From an uncultured Alistipes sp. (GTDB taxonomy: Bacteria > Bacteroidota > Bacteroidia > Bacteroidales > Rikenellaceae), in the NCBI GenBank assembly GCA_944326855.1, contig CALVFO010000003.1, positions 24,592 through 88,591 of the forward strand: a DNA stretch of 64,000 bases, in the 5' to 3' direction. The position numbers and the translations under genes were made by a program. The first letter of the stretch is position 1. Each line of letters opens with the position of its first letter. The notes beneath the pieces were generated by a model, which worked only from the letters and a program-made list of their open reading frames with translations, searched no databases and was not told the DNA's origin. This document shows, in pieces, positions 35,712-48,861 of this stretch.

Positions 35712-37172
35712 CTACTTGGAAGGAATATTGGCCAGAACGTGACCCAGAAAATCCCAGAATTTGCCCACCGAAGCGATATTTACCTTTTCGTCGGGGGAAT
35801 GGGGATACTGAATCGTCGGACCCATCGAAATCATATCCAGACCCGGATAGGTGCCGCCCAGGATGCCGCATTCCAGACCGGCATGAATCGCTTTGACCTC
35901 CGGTTCACGGCCATACATTTTCTGATACTCGGCTTTCATGGTTTTCAGGATAGCTGAGGTCGGATCGGGATTCCATCCGCTGTACGCTCCCGAAAGTTCC
36001 GTCCGGGCTCCGGCCAGCGAGAAGAGAGCCTTCATCACATCGGCCAGCGCATCCTTTTCGCTGTCGGCCGAGCTGCGCATCATGCACTGCAACTGGATAG
36101 TTCCTTCACCCGACACCACACGGGCCAGGTTGGTCGAGGTCTGCACCAGTCCGGCAATGGCCGGGCTCATGCGGACGATGCCGTTGGGACAAGCCGCCAC
36201 CGACTTCAACAGACGGTCCTGAGTCGAGGCATCAATCAGGCACGAAGGCAACTCCGTAGCCAACGCCCGGAAGCTGACACCGTCGTCCACCCCTTTCAAT
36301 TCGGTCTGCATCAAGCGTTCATAATCGGCCACCGCCGCTTCAAAAGCCTGCGCGGCACCTACGGGGACGGTCACTACCGCCATCGATTCGCGCGGAATGG
36401 CATTCCGCAACCCGCCTCCATCGATGGAGGCTAACCGCAAACCGAACCGATCCTGCGCTTCGAGCAGGAAACGATTCATAATCTTGTTGGCGTTACCGCG
36501 TTCGAGAATAATTTCCATACCCGAATGGCCGCCTTTGAGTCCCTTGAGTTCCAGACGATAGGCCCGAACATCAGCCGGTACGGCCTCTTCGGTATAATCG
36601 AAAGTCACGCTCACATCTTCCCCTCCGGCACAACCCACATAGAGTTCGCCTTCGGTTTCGGAATCCAGGTTGATCAGAATCTTACCCTGCAACAGTCCCG
36701 GTTTCAGACCGAAAGCCCCGTCCATACCCACCTCTTCCGAGCAGGTAATCAAGGCTTCGATCGGGCCGTGCTGCAGATCCTTCGAGGCCATGACCGCCAG
36801 AATCGCAGCCATACCGATGCCGTTGTCGGCTCCCAGCGTCGTACCGTTGGCCGTCACCCATTCCCCGTCCACATAGGCTTCGATGGAATCGGTCGTGAAA
36901 TCGAACGACTTGTCACCGTTTTTCTGGGGCACCATATCCATGTGGGCCTGCAAAATCACCCCTTTGCGGTTTTCCATCCCGGCCGTAGCCGCCTTGCGCA
37001 AAATCACGTTGCCGGCTTCGTCGGTCGTGCAATCCACCCCCAACTCGGCCGCCTGTGCCACCAGATAGTCATGAATGGCCTGTTCGTGATGAGACGGATG
37101 GGGAATCCGGCAAATGTCCGCAAAATATTTCCACAAAATCTGAGGAGCCAACTCCTGAATATTTTTATTCAT
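35712..37172 (-). CDS. pepD: Aminoacyl-histidine dipeptidase (M20 family)
   Basis: 486 residues from ATG 37172 (MNKNIQELAPQ); a longer frame adds 18 atypical residues. Zinc-dependent dipeptidase that cleaves X-His dipeptides such as carnosine and other peptides. Motifs: LQAHMDMVPQ (metal His and catalytic Asp), TLGADNGIGMAA (bridging Asp), CSEEVGMDGA (catalytic Glu and metal Glu), and GGHSGMEI in the lid domain. Cytoplasmic. The lipid-kinase gene follows by 12 nt and purC lies 95 nt upstream. Confidence 0.94.
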   Translation of the reverse strand: MNKNIQELAPQILWKYFADICRIPHPSHHEQAIHDYLVAQAAELGVDCTTDEAGNVILRKAATAGMENRKGVILQAHMDMVPQKNGDKSFDFTTDSIEAYVDGEWVTANGTTLGADNGIGMAAILAVMASKDLQHGPIEALITCSEEVGMDGAFGLKPGLLQGKILINLDSETEGELYVGCAGGEDVSVTFDYTEEAVPADVRAYRLELKGLKGGHSGMEIILERGNANKIMNRFLLEAQDRFGLRLASIDGGGLRNAIPRESMAVVTVPVGAAQAFEAAVADYERLMQTELKGVDDGVSFRALATELPSCLIDASTQDRLLKSVAACPNGIVRMSPAIAGLVQTSTNLARVVSGEGTIQLQCMMRSSADSEKDALADVMKALFSLAGARTELSGAYSGWNPDPTSAILKTMKAEYQKMYGREPEVKAIHAGLECGILGGTYPGLDMISMGPTIQYPHSPDEKVNIASVGKFWDFLGHVLANIPSK

Positions 37173-37267
37173 TTTTATATCTCTTTTTATGTTGATCCGA
37201 CGGGAGTGAACGGTCCCAAACCGCACCTGCCTCGCTCGGACTGCAATTCCAAAATCCGGACTCCGGC

Positions 37268-38221
37268 CTATTTCAAACGGGCCAGCATATTTTTAATGTT
37301 GTTTTCCATGCGTTCCATCACATCACCCTCTTCGGCTTTCACAAACGTTTCGCCGGTAATCTTTTCATACAGCTCGATGTAACGGTCGCTGACGCTGTTG
37401 ACGAATTCGTCGGTCATCTCCGGCACCTGTTCCCCGGGACGCCCCTGGAAACCATGTTCCATCAGCCATTCGCGCACGAACTCCTTGGAGAGCTGACGCT
37501 GCGGCAAACCCTGATCGAAACGTTCCTGGTAACCGTCGGCGTAGAAATAGCGAGAACTGTCCGGCGTATGAATTTCATCCATCAGGTAAATTTCACCGTC
37601 CTTCTTCCCGAATTCATACTTGGTATCCACCAGAATCAACCCCTGTTTCGCCGCAATTTCCGTACCGCGCTGGAACAACGCCAACGAATACTGTTCCAGT
37701 TTGTCGTAATCTTCCCGGCTCACCAACCCGCGGGCGATGATCTCCTCACGCGAAATATTCTGGTCGTGTTCTCCGATTTCCGCTTTGGTGGTCGGCGTTA
37801 CGATGGGCGTAGGGAATTTCTGGTGTTCCTTCATGCCGTCGGGAATGGGCACCCCGCAGATTTCACGGGCTCCGGCCTTATAATCACGCCACGAGCTGCC
37901 GGTCAGGTAAGCCCGGACGATCATTTCCACCGGGAACCCCTCGCAACGATGCCCGACGGTAACCATCGGGTCGGGCGACGCGATCTTCCAGTTCGGACAA
38001 ATGTCTGCCGTGGCATCCAGAAATTTGGAAGCAATCTGGTTCAGCACCTGACCTTTATAGGGTATTCCTTTGGGCAGCACCACGTCGAAGGCCGAAATAC
38101 GGTCACTCACCACCATGACCAAATACTGATCGTCGATGTTGTATACATCGCGAACCTTACCTACATACAGGCCTTTTTGCCCGTCGAAATGAAAATCGGT
38201 TTTAAGAATTGCTTTTGCCAT
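37268..38221 (-). CDS. purC: Phosphoribosylaminoimidazole-succinocarboxamide synthase (SAICAR synthase)
   Basis: 317 residues. Joins CAIR and aspartate with ATP in step 7 (or 8) of purine synthesis. Signatures: GKVRDVY near the start, [40 protein letters not shown] and the acidic [13 protein letters not shown]. The C-terminal extension of about 50 residues is usual in Bacteroidota. 17 nt follow the phoH-like gene, so the two are probably co-transcribed. Confidence 0.96.
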   Translation of the reverse strand: MAKAILKTDFHFDGQKGLYVGKVRDVYNIDDQYLVMVVSDRISAFDVVLPKGIPYKGQVLNQIASKFLDATADICPNWKIASPDPMVTVGHRCEGFPVEMIVRAYLTGSSWRDYKAGAREICGVPIPDGMKEHQKFPTPIVTPTTKAEIGEHDQNISREEIIARGLVSREDYDKLEQYSLALFQRGTEIAAKQGLILVDTKYEFGKKDGEIYLMDEIHTPDSSRYFYADGYQERFDQGLPQRQLSKEFVREWLMEHGFQGRPGEQVPEMTDEFVNSVSDRYIELYEKITGETFVKAEEGDVMERMENNIKNMLARLK

Positions 38222-38238
38222 ATCGGTTATCGTATTAA

Positions 38239-39192
38239 TTATTGATTTTCTGATTCTGAAGCCTGGTCGAAAGCCCGCACGATATGCCCCACCAACGGGT
38301 GACGGATAATATCCCGGTTGTCGAATTCCACCATGCCGATACCGTCGATCTTCCGCAACAGGTCCATCACCGGCACCAAACCCGAATCGCCCTTACGCGG
38401 CAGGTCGATCTGCGTCACATCGCCCGTAACGATGAACTTCGCATTCCGGCCCATCCGGGTCAAAAACATCTTGATTTGGGAAACGGTCGTATTCTGAGCT
38501 TCGTCCAGAATCACGAACGCATTGTCCAGCGTCCGTCCGCGCATATAGGCCAGCGGGGCGATCTGAACGGTACCTTCTTCCATATAACGGCTCAATTTGA
38601 CAGCCGGAATCATGTCGTTGAGCGCATCGTACAACGGCTGCAAATAAGGATCGAGCTTATCCTTGAGGTCTCCGGGCAGGAAGCCCAGTTTCTCGCCCGC
38701 CTCCACGGCCGGACGCGTCAGGATAATGCGTTTGACTTCCTTATTGCGCAACGCCCGAACCGCCAGAGCAATGGCCGTATAAGTTTTGCCGGATCCGGCC
38801 GGTCCCACCGCAAAAAGCAGATCGTTGGTCTCATAGAGTTTAACCAGCCGCTGTTGATTCACCGTCCGGGCCCGCACGATCAGCCCGTTGTTGCCGTATA
38901 CGATCACATCCCGATCCACAGTCTCATCGGTCTGAAGCAGACCTCCGTCGTAGATCTGATCGATCACCTCCTTGGAAAGATGTCCGTAACGATCGTAATA
39001 GTCGATCAGCTGACGCAGTTTTTTCTCAAAGCGGACGATCTCCTCGGTCTCCCCCATCACCTTGAGCGACGAGCCCCGGCCAATGATTTTCAGTTTCGGA
39101 AATTTTTCACAGATTCTGCCCAGCAACGTATTCCCGCTGCCATACAACTCCGCGGGTTCGATGCTTTCAAGCAAAATGATTTTTTCTGTCAT
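38239..39192 (-). CDS. PhoH-like ATPase
   Basis: 317 residues from ATG 39192 ([11 protein letters not shown]). Walker A is [17 protein letters not shown], Walker [12 protein letters not shown], and the [12 protein letters not shown] sensor follows, all typical of cytoplasmic PhoH. An N-terminal KH-like domain (about 30-85, [14 protein letters not shown]) suggests RNA binding. PhoH-family proteins are often near ybeY and act in RNA metabolism in some bacteria; the exact role here is not known. It leads the purC pair. Confidence 0.92.
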   Translation of the reverse strand: MTEKIILLESIEPAELYGSGNTLLGRICEKFPKLKIIGRGSSLKVMGETEEIVRFEKKLRQLIDYYDRYGHLSKEVIDQIYDGGLLQTDETVDRDVIVYGNNGLIVRARTVNQQRLVKLYETNDLLFAVGPAGSGKTYTAIALAVRALRNKEVKRIILTRPAVEAGEKLGFLPGDLKDKLDPYLQPLYDALNDMIPAVKLSRYMEEGTVQIAPLAYMRGRTLDNAFVILDEAQNTTVSQIKMFLTRMGRNAKFIVTGDVTQIDLPRKGDSGLVPVMDLLRKIDGIGMVEFDNRDIIRHPLVGHIVRAFDQASESENQ

Positions 39193-39259
39193 GTAATCGG
39201 TTACCAACTATTTATGAGGTCAGGAAACGTACCCGAGGCAAACCTCCCGACCGGTTCGA

Positions 39260-39877
39260 CTAAAAGAAATACCCGAGATTGATCTGCCAGGCGTTGATGC
39301 TGGTCTTTACCTGATCGACCAGATCGCCATACGCGATATTTTGGGTAGAACGCTTGAACTGTCCTCCGTAACGCACATCGATATTCAAACCGCCGAATTC
39401 GACACCGGCTCCCAACTGGAAACCGACCGTCGGTTTATGAACGTCGGTATGAAACACCTGCGGCAGATTGCCGGACTTCACATTGGTTTCGTTGAGCAGA
39501 TTGAACGTCGGACCGGCCATCAAACGTACGAACAGCACCTTAAATCCGAGCAAAACGGGCACTTCCAGATTTTTGACCGAGAATCGGGCCGAAGTGTTGT
39601 CCGGACCGTTCATCCGGAAACGATTCCATCCGTAAACCAGTTCCGGCTGCACATAAACCAAACCCAGCGAAATACGAGACATCACCCCTACATTGTATCC
39701 CAAATTTCCTTCGGTCGACAGCATATCGAGCATCTCGTTCGATTTGAGCGTCATGCCCTGTCCCTGAATCCCGGCTTTGACCCCGAATTGGATCGGGCTG
39801 AGAGCCTGTGCTTCGGACGAGCAGAAAATCAGGGCTGCCAACAAACAACCTATCGAAAACAACGTCTTCTTTACCAT
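39260..39877 (-). CDS. Outer-membrane beta-barrel protein, PorT-like family
   Basis: 205 residues from ATG 39877 (signal peptide MVKKTLFSIGCLLAALIFCS, then AQAL). The mature part is an 8-strand-like barrel of the outer-membrane-protein beta-barrel family (PF13568 type): FGVKAGIQGQGM, VYVQPELVYGWNRF, PTVGFQLGAGVEFGGLNIDVRY, and C-terminal NLGYFF. Similar to PorT by fold only; no other T9SS genes are nearby. The -7 element TACCTTTG (minus strand 39918-39911) sits directly after the terminator of cls. Confidence 0.85.
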   Translation of the reverse strand: MVKKTLFSIGCLLAALIFCSSEAQALSPIQFGVKAGIQGQGMTLKSNEMLDMLSTEGNLGYNVGVMSRISLGLVYVQPELVYGWNRFRMNGPDNTSARFSVKNLEVPVLLGFKVLFVRLMAGPTFNLLNETNVKSGNLPQVFHTDVHKPTVGFQLGAGVEFGGLNIDVRYGGQFKRSTQNIAYGDLVDQVKTSINAWQINLGYFF

Positions 39878-39910
39878 ACAGATGTGTTTTTGAGAAATGA
39901 TAATCACCTC

Positions 39911-39918
39911 CAAAGGTA
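39911..39918 (-). promoter_or_regulatory. -7 element of the beta-barrel gene
   Basis: TACCTTTG read on the minus strand, 33 nt upstream of ATG 39877. No good TTTG partner at the right distance; the hairpin terminator of cls occupies the -33 region. Confidence 0.5.
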
Positions 39919-39919
39919 G

Positions 39920-39949
39920 AAAAAAAACACGGCAATCTCGCATTGCCGT
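39920..39949 (-). terminator. Terminator of cls
   Basis: On the minus strand an 8-bp stem ACGGCAAT / ATTGCCGT with 5-nt loop, then G and TTTTTTTT. It separates cls from the beta-barrel gene. Confidence 0.85.
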
Positions 39950-39988
39950 CCAAGTTTTCCCTCAGGGAATCACCGATCCTGCCGGAAG

Positions 39989-41461
39989 TTAAAGCAACGG
40001 ACTGAACAACCGGGAAATGGATTCATAGATACTGTGCAACATCGGGCGGGTTTCCCAATACTCGCGAGTCACCAAACGGCAACGGCCCAAATCGTCCAGA
40101 AATGCCTGTTCGAGTTCCCGGGTCACCTCTTTATCATAAATCATGGCCGACACCTCGAAGTTGTCCTCGAAACTGCGGATATCCATATTGGCCGTCCCCA
40201 CCGAACAGAACTGACTGTCGATCATGATCAGCTTCGAATGATTGAATCCTTTCCGATAGAGGTATACCTTCACCTGTGCATCGATCAACTCCCCGATGTA
40301 GGAGCGTGAAGCCCAATAAACGACCTTGGAATCGGATCGGCTGGGAATCATGATCCGTACGTCGATTCCACTGAGCGCCGCCACCTTGACCGCCGTCAGG
40401 ATCGCCTCATTGGGCATAAAGTAGGGCGACGAGATATAAATATGATGCTGGGCATGGGTAATGGCCGAGAAAAAAGCCTGCATGATCGATGCCCAGTCCG
40501 AATCGGGTCCCGAGGCGGCAATCTGAACCAGATGTTCCTCCCGAATCCGTGTCCGGGGCAGGTATCTGCGATGATCCCCCAGACGCTGCTTGCTCACAAA
40601 AAACCAGTCGGTCATAAAAATGATCTGCAACATACTGGCCGCATCGCCCTCCAGCTTGAGATGAGTATCCCGCCAGGGGCCCATTTTTTTGGTGCCGGTC
40701 AGATAACGCTGGGCGATATTGATGCCCCCGGTAAATGCCAGCAAACCGTCCACCACCAGAATTTTCCGGTGATTGCGGTAATTGACCTTGCTGGTCAACC
40801 AGGGAAAAACCACCTTCATGAACGGATACACCTGAATGCCCGCCTTGCGCAAGCGCCCGATATAATGACTACTCAGCCCCCAACTGCCCACATCGTCATA
40901 AATCAAACGAACTTCCACTCCCTCATTGGCCTTTTCGATGAGGATATCGGCGATTTCCCGACCCAGCGGATCGTCTTCGATGATGTAATATTCGAGATGA
41001 ATCGATGAACGGGCCGCCCGCAACGCCTTCTTGATCTCGACAAAAGTCGCTTCCCCGTTATTGAGGATCTGAATCCGGTTATGCAGCGTCAACGGAGCCT
41101 TGCTGTTGTTCAGCAACAGGGTGATGATATCCCGATTGTCGTGTATTTCGTTCTTGAGCAGCAGGGTGGGATTGCCGATCTGATAAAGCTGCTGCCGACT
41201 GAGTTCGTCCAGTTGTTCGAGGTCCCGCAGCTCTTTCCGGTTGAAGATTTTTTCTTTCCGATGATTGCGCCCGAAAACGACATACAACAAAAAACCCACG
41301 ATCGGCAACAGGGCCAACACGACGATCCACGAAAGCGCCTTGACCGGATCGCGCTTTTCCTGGACGACGAACGTCAGCATCAACACCATAAAGACGATGT
41401 AAGCAATCGTCATCAAGGTCTTGAAATCCGACAAGGTAAAAAGGAGTAATGTATCGATCAT
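39989..41461 (-). CDS. cls: Cardiolipin synthase (PLD-type)
   Basis: 490 residues. Two N-terminal membrane spans (about 13-33 and 43-63), then two phospholipase-D HKD motifs: NHRKILVVDG and NHSKLIMID, each followed by the GG/GS partner (LAFTGGINIA; VGTANMDIRS). The family condenses two phosphatidylglycerol molecules into cardiolipin at the inner membrane. Size and order are those of ClsA-type enzymes. Terminated by its own hairpin. Confidence 0.93.
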   Translation of the reverse strand: MIDTLLLFTLSDFKTLMTIAYIVFMVLMLTFVVQEKRDPVKALSWIVVLALLPIVGFLLYVVFGRNHRKEKIFNRKELRDLEQLDELSRQQLYQIGNPTLLLKNEIHDNRDIITLLLNNSKAPLTLHNRIQILNNGEATFVEIKKALRAARSSIHLEYYIIEDDPLGREIADILIEKANEGVEVRLIYDDVGSWGLSSHYIGRLRKAGIQVYPFMKVVFPWLTSKVNYRNHRKILVVDGLLAFTGGINIAQRYLTGTKKMGPWRDTHLKLEGDAASMLQIIFMTDWFFVSKQRLGDHRRYLPRTRIREEHLVQIAASGPDSDWASIMQAFFSAITHAQHHIYISSPYFMPNEAILTAVKVAALSGIDVRIMIPSRSDSKVVYWASRSYIGELIDAQVKVYLYRKGFNHSKLIMIDSQFCSVGTANMDIRSFEDNFEVSAMIYDKEVTRELEQAFLDDLGRCRLVTREYWETRPMLHSIYESISRLFSPLL

Positions 41462-41602
41462 AGGCGATCCCTCTCTATGTACAAAAATACGAAAACCTTT
41501 CGGGATTTTTCACCTCTTCGTTCGAATCTTCCCCGGAAAGCGATTCTCTTCCCGGCAAAACCGACTCTCCGACCGATTATTTTCGGAAAAAGAGACCCGG
41601 CA

Positions 41603-41634
41603 GTTGGCGATTCGAAAAACTTTACGTACATTTG
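41603..41634 (+). promoter_or_regulatory. Promoter of greA
   Basis: GTTG (41603-41606, one mismatch to TTTG), 20-nt spacer, TACATTTG (41627-41634). Predicts a start near 41640 and a leader of about 90 nt. Confidence 0.7.
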
Positions 41635-41664
41635 CCTTATATGGAAATAAGTTCTGGCTTCCGT

Positions 41665-41685
41665 TCCCGGGGGCCGGGATTTTTT
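41665..41685 (+). terminator. Terminator-like hairpin in the greA leader
   Basis: Stem TCCCGG / CCGGGA with a GGG loop, then six T residues (41680-41685) and GCTTTTG. It lies between the greA promoter and ATG 41731, so it can only affect greA itself. See findings. Confidence 0.6.
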
Positions 41686-41730
41686 GCTTTTGTATGTAAA
41701 AAACGTATTCGCATTAATTTTGAATTTATT

Positions 41731-45451
<3,721 letters not shown>

Positions 45452-45469
45452 AAATAGACTCACGATCGA

Positions 45470-45503
45470 AGACAGGGACTTCTTCCGAAGTCCCTGTCTT
45501 TTT
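45470..45503 (+). terminator. Terminator of the GH2 gene
   Basis: A 13-bp stem AGACAGGGACTTC / GAAGTCCCTGTCT with TTCC loop, then TTTTG. 18 nt after the stop. Confidence 0.9.
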
Positions 45504-45511
45504 GTCAACGA

Positions 45512-45543
45512 TTTGGATTTCGCCATGAATTTCATTAGTTTTG
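45512..45543 (+). promoter_or_regulatory. Promoter of the GH78 gene
   Basis: TTTG (45512-45515), 20-nt spacer, TAGTTTTG (45536-45543). An exact consensus match directly after the GH2 terminator. Confidence 0.85.
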
Positions 45544-45571
45544 ATTGATTAATCTCCTAAAAACAAGTGGA

Positions 45572-48328
45572 ATGATGAATAAATTACGCCTTGCGGCCTC
45601 TCTGGCCGCCGTACTTCTGATGGCAGCCTGCTCCTCATCCGATATTCGGGTAGAGGATCTCCGTCTGGAAATGCAGGACGACCCGATCGCCATCGGAGTC
45701 GCCCAACCCCGTTTTTCGTGGCAATTGGAAGCCGATGCCGAAGACATCCTCCAAACCGCTTACCGAATCGAAGTGGCTCGCAGCGAAAAAGACCTCAAAG
45801 CCGGCAACCTGCTTTGGGATTCGGGCGAAGTAACCTCCGGAGAATCCCTGCTGATTCCGTATGGGGGACCGGCCCTGGAATCCCGAGCCACCTATTACTG
45901 GCGGGTCAAGGTAACCACCAACCAAGGGGAAACTCCCTGGAGCGAAACGGCTCAATGGTCGATGGCCCTGCTCGATCCCACGGAATGGAGCGCCCAATGG
46001 ATCGGTATCGAAGGAGCTACCAACCCCGGTGAAGAATTGGGGATCGAAGGCTCCAAAACCAGTGTGCCTACCCGTCTGGCCGCCCGCTATCTGCGTAAAG
46101 AATTTCCCATAAAGGGCGAAGTGAAACGTGCCCGTCTCTATATCGCCGGTTTAGGATCATCAGACGTATACCTCAACGGGAAACGGGTGAGCGAAGACGT
46201 ATTCGCCCCCATCCCCGGCGTCTACCCCAAAACCACTTATTACTGCACCTATGACCTCAGCGACAGGCTGCAGAACGGAGACAATGCCCTGGGTGTAGTC
46301 CTCGGGAACGGACGTTTCTTCCCGATGCGTAACCCGGGTATCCGGGGGTACGGATTGCCCCGCCTGCTCGCCCAGCTCGAAATCGAATACACGGACGGCA
46401 CCACCGAAACCATCGTCAGCGATCCGAGTTGGCAAGCCACCGCCCGGGGACCGATCGTCGCCAACAACGAATTTGACGGCGAAGAATACGATGCCCGCCT
46501 CGAGTTGACCGGCTGGGACCAACCCGGTTATGATGCTTCAGCCTGGCAACAACCCGACACGATGTCGGCTCCGGGCGGACGCCTCACGGCACTGCCCACC
46601 CCCAACATGCGGGTTATGGAAGAAATCTCTCCCGTGAAAATTTCCCGGCTCCCGGACGGCAAATTCATCCTCGACATGGGACAGAATATGGTCGGCTGGC
46701 TGAAAGTGAATCTGAACGGCAAAAAAGACCAACCCATTACCTTCCGCTTCGCCGAACTGGTACAATCCGGCAGTTCGCTGTACGTCGCCAACCTGCGTTC
46801 GGCCAAGGTGACCGACATCTATACCCCCGCAGCTGACGGAGCTTTCGAATGGGAACCCCGGTTCGTTTATCACGGATTCCGATTCGTGGAAATCTCGGGG
46901 TTGGATGAACAACCCTCGCTGGAAAGTTTTACCGGCCGGGTGATCTACGATGACATGGAAACCATCGGGAAGTTCGAAACCTCGAATCCGGTCATCAATC
47001 AGGTCTACAAAAACGCCTACTGGGGAATCCGGGGCAATTACCGTGGTTTCCCGACCGATTGCCCCCAACGCGACGAACGGCTGGGCTGGCTGGGTGACCG
47101 CACCACCGGCGCATACGGCGAAAGTTTCATTTTCGGCAACGCCCTGCTCTACAACAAATGGTTGCAGGATATCGAAGACTCCCAAAGCGAAACAGGCAGC
47201 ATCTCCGACGTTTCGCCCCGCGCCTGGACGCTCTATCAGGATGATGTGACCTGGCCCGCCGCTTACTTTACGGTAGCCAATATGCTTTATCGTCAGTTCG
47301 GCGACCTCAGCGGAATCGTTCGTCACTATCCTTCGATGAAAAGATGGGTCGACCACGTGAGCGCCACCCAACTCAAAGATTACGTTTACCAGAAAGAACA
47401 ATACGGAGACTGGTGCATGCCGCCCGAAAGTCTGGAACTGATCCACTCGCAGGATCCCGCCCGCAAGACCTCCGACAAACTGCTCAACTCGGCCTATTTT
47501 CATTACCTGCTGGAACTGATGCAAGAGTTTGCCGTGCTGAGTGGCCATACCGCCGATACCACCCACTACCGTCAATTGGCCGACAGTGTCAAGATGGCCT
47601 ACAACACTACGTTCTTCAACCCCGAAACGGCCCAATACGACAACAACACCGTAACAGCCAACCTGGTGTCGCTGATGTTGGGCATGGTTCCCGAAGGATA
47701 TGAAGAAAAAGTGATGGAAAACATCGTTTCCAAAACCGAAGGCGAACACAAGAGTCATGTCAGCACCGGCGTTCTGGGCATTCAGCACCTGATGCGGGGC
47801 CTGACGGCCTACGGCCACGAAGATCTGGCCTATACCATTGCGACGAACGAAACCTATCCCAGCTGGGGTTATATGGCTTCCAAAGGCGCCACGACCATTT
47901 GGGAATTATGGAACGGAGACTATGCCGCCCCGAACATGAACTCCTGCAACCATGTAATGTTGCTGGGGGACCTGATCATCTGGTATTACGAAAATCTGGC
48001 CGGGATCAAAAACGACCCCTCCAGCATCGGGTTCAAGAAAATCCAGATGGCTCCCACCTTCCCCGAAGGACTCGAATGGGTGAAAGCCTCCTATGACTCA
48101 CCCTATGGCGAAATCAAGAGTCACTGGGAACTCAAAAACGGGTTGTTCGACTGGAAAATCGAAATTCCGGCCAACACGACGGCCAGCGTACGTATCCCGG
48201 CAGCTTTCGGGATAGATGCCGACCAGGTTAAACAACTCAAAGGCGTGCATCAGGTGAATGTGGCGGACGACTACCTGACCCTGGAAATCGGATCGGGTGA
48301 ATACCATTTCGCTTCGGCCGCCCGATAA
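45572..48328 (+). CDS. GH78 alpha-L-rhamnosidase lipoprotein
   Basis: 918 residues. The start is ATG 45572 (or 45575); an earlier in-frame codon falls at the predicted transcript start. The lipobox LMAAC makes it a lipoprotein. Domains in order: N-terminal fibronectin/Ig-like part (about 25-120), the Bac_rhamnosid_N beta-sandwich (about 145-320), the concanavalin-like rhamnosidase domain (about 330-435), the (alpha/alpha)6 catalytic barrel (about 440-790) and a C-terminal beta domain. The acid motif is DCPQRDERLGWLGD, the conserved base region ATTIWELWNGD. It removes terminal L-rhamnose from plant or bacterial glycans. Separate promoter from GH2, but the pairing suggests a shared substrate or related glycosides. 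Confidence 0.92.
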   Translation: MMNKLRLAASLAAVLLMAACSSSDIRVEDLRLEMQDDPIAIGVAQPRFSWQLEADAEDILQTAYRIEVARSEKDLKAGNLLWDSGEVTSGESLLIPYGGPALESRATYYWRVKVTTNQGETPWSETAQWSMALLDPTEWSAQWIGIEGATNPGEELGIEGSKTSVPTRLAARYLRKEFPIKGEVKRARLYIAGLGSSDVYLNGKRVSEDVFAPIPGVYPKTTYYCTYDLSDRLQNGDNALGVVLGNGRFFPMRNPGIRGYGLPRLLAQLEIEYTDGTTETIVSDPSWQATARGPIVANNEFDGEEYDARLELTGWDQPGYDASAWQQPDTMSAPGGRLTALPTPNMRVMEEISPVKISRLPDGKFILDMGQNMVGWLKVNLNGKKDQPITFRFAELVQSGSSLYVANLRSAKVTDIYTPAADGAFEWEPRFVYHGFRFVEISGLDEQPSLESFTGRVIYDDMETIGKFETSNPVINQVYKNAYWGIRGNYRGFPTDCPQRDERLGWLGDRTTGAYGESFIFGNALLYNKWLQDIEDSQSETGSISDVSPRAWTLYQDDVTWPAAYFTVANMLYRQFGDLSGIVRHYPSMKRWVDHVSATQLKDYVYQKEQYGDWCMPPESLELIHSQDPARKTSDKLLNSAYFHYLLELMQEFAVLSGHTADTTHYRQLADSVKMAYNTTFFNPETAQYDNNTVTANLVSLMLGMVPEGYEEKVMENIVSKTEGEHKSHVSTGVLGIQHLMRGLTAYGHEDLAYTIATNETYPSWGYMASKGATTIWELWNGDYAAPNMNSCNHVMLLGDLIIWYYENLAGIKNDPSSIGFKKIQMAPTFPEGLEWVKASYDSPYGEIKSHWELKNGLFDWKIEIPANTTASVRIPAAFGIDADQVKQLKGVHQVNVADDYLTLEIGSGEYHFASAAR

Positions 48329-48350
48329 CGGACCCGAAATCCATGAAACC

Positions 48351-48386
48351 ACTTGCCGGAGGCGAATACCTCCGGCAAGTTTTTTA
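48351..48386 (+). terminator. Terminator of the GH78 gene
   Basis: A 12-bp stem ACTTGCCGGAGG / CCTCCGGCAAGT with 6-nt loop and seven T residues. Confidence 0.92.
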
Positions 48387-48420
48387 TCTCCACGACCCGG
48401 GATATCTTTTATTTTTATGC

Positions 48421-48428
48421 TATATTTG
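48421..48428 (+). promoter_or_regulatory. Possible upstream -7 element before tatA
   Basis: TATATTTG matches TAnnTTTG; no TTTG at the expected distance. The palindrome at 48430-48445 begins 1 nt later and would cover its start site. Confidence 0.4.
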
Positions 48429-48429
48429 T

Positions 48430-48445
48430 CGAACGGTACCGTTCG
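48430..48445. promoter_or_regulatory. 16-bp perfect palindrome upstream of tatA
   Basis: CGAACGGTACCGTTCG is its own reverse complement. It lies between two possible -7 elements (48421 and 48487), where an operator for a dimeric repressor would sit. No regulator gene is adjacent. Confidence 0.5.
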
Positions 48446-48462
48446 GGACAAGCGGGTTGAAA

Positions 48463-48494
48463 ATTGGATTTGCCGTCGGATTTTCCTATCTTTG
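48463..48494 (+). promoter_or_regulatory. Promoter of tatA-tatC
   Basis: ATTG (48463-48466, one mismatch), 20-nt spacer, TATCTTTG (48487-48494). Gives a leader of about 100 nt before ATG 48598. Confidence 0.7.
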
Positions 48495-48597
48495 TAAGAT
48501 AAGTCGAAACACTTCGACGCTGAAGCCTTGACAACGAGTCCCGCCAAAAAACCTTAACAAAACCATAATCAGCTAATTCACTAAACCCAATAACACT

Positions 48598-48837
48598 ATG
48601 ACAACGTTAGCAATGCTGTTGCCCATGGGCGTGATCGGCCCGACCCAGATCGTACTGATCGTCGTACTGATCGTCGTACTGTTCGGTGGCAAGAAAATTC
48701 CTGAACTCATGCGCGGCATGGGGCGTGGCGTCAAAGAATTCAAAGATGCCGTCAACAAAGATTATTCGGACGATATCACCGCCACCAACGAAACCGTAAA
48801 ACCCGAAGCCAAGAAAGACGAAAATACGCAGGCTTAA
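48598..48837 (+). CDS. tatA: Twin-arginine translocase subunit TatA
   Basis: 79 residues: short periplasmic N-terminus, one membrane helix (about 13-29, GPTQIVLIVVLIVVLFG), the GKKIPELMRGMGRGVKEFK amphipathic helix and a charged tail. TatA oligomers form the passage for folded proteins with twin-arginine signals. Only TatC follows, with no separate TatB, the minimal TatAC arrangement where TatA does both jobs. 24 nt upstream of tatC. Confidence 0.95.
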   Translation: MTTLAMLLPMGVIGPTQIVLIVVLIVVLFGGKKIPELMRGMGRGVKEFKDAVNKDYSDDITATNETVKPEAKKDENTQA

Positions 48838-48861
48838 TCCCGGAAAAATACCGAGTTTCCC

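Noticed and set aside
41632-41730. N-terminal extension of GreA
   Set aside because: Upstream codons overlap the promoter or predicted start, and the leader hairpin would be coding; GreA homologues start at 41731.
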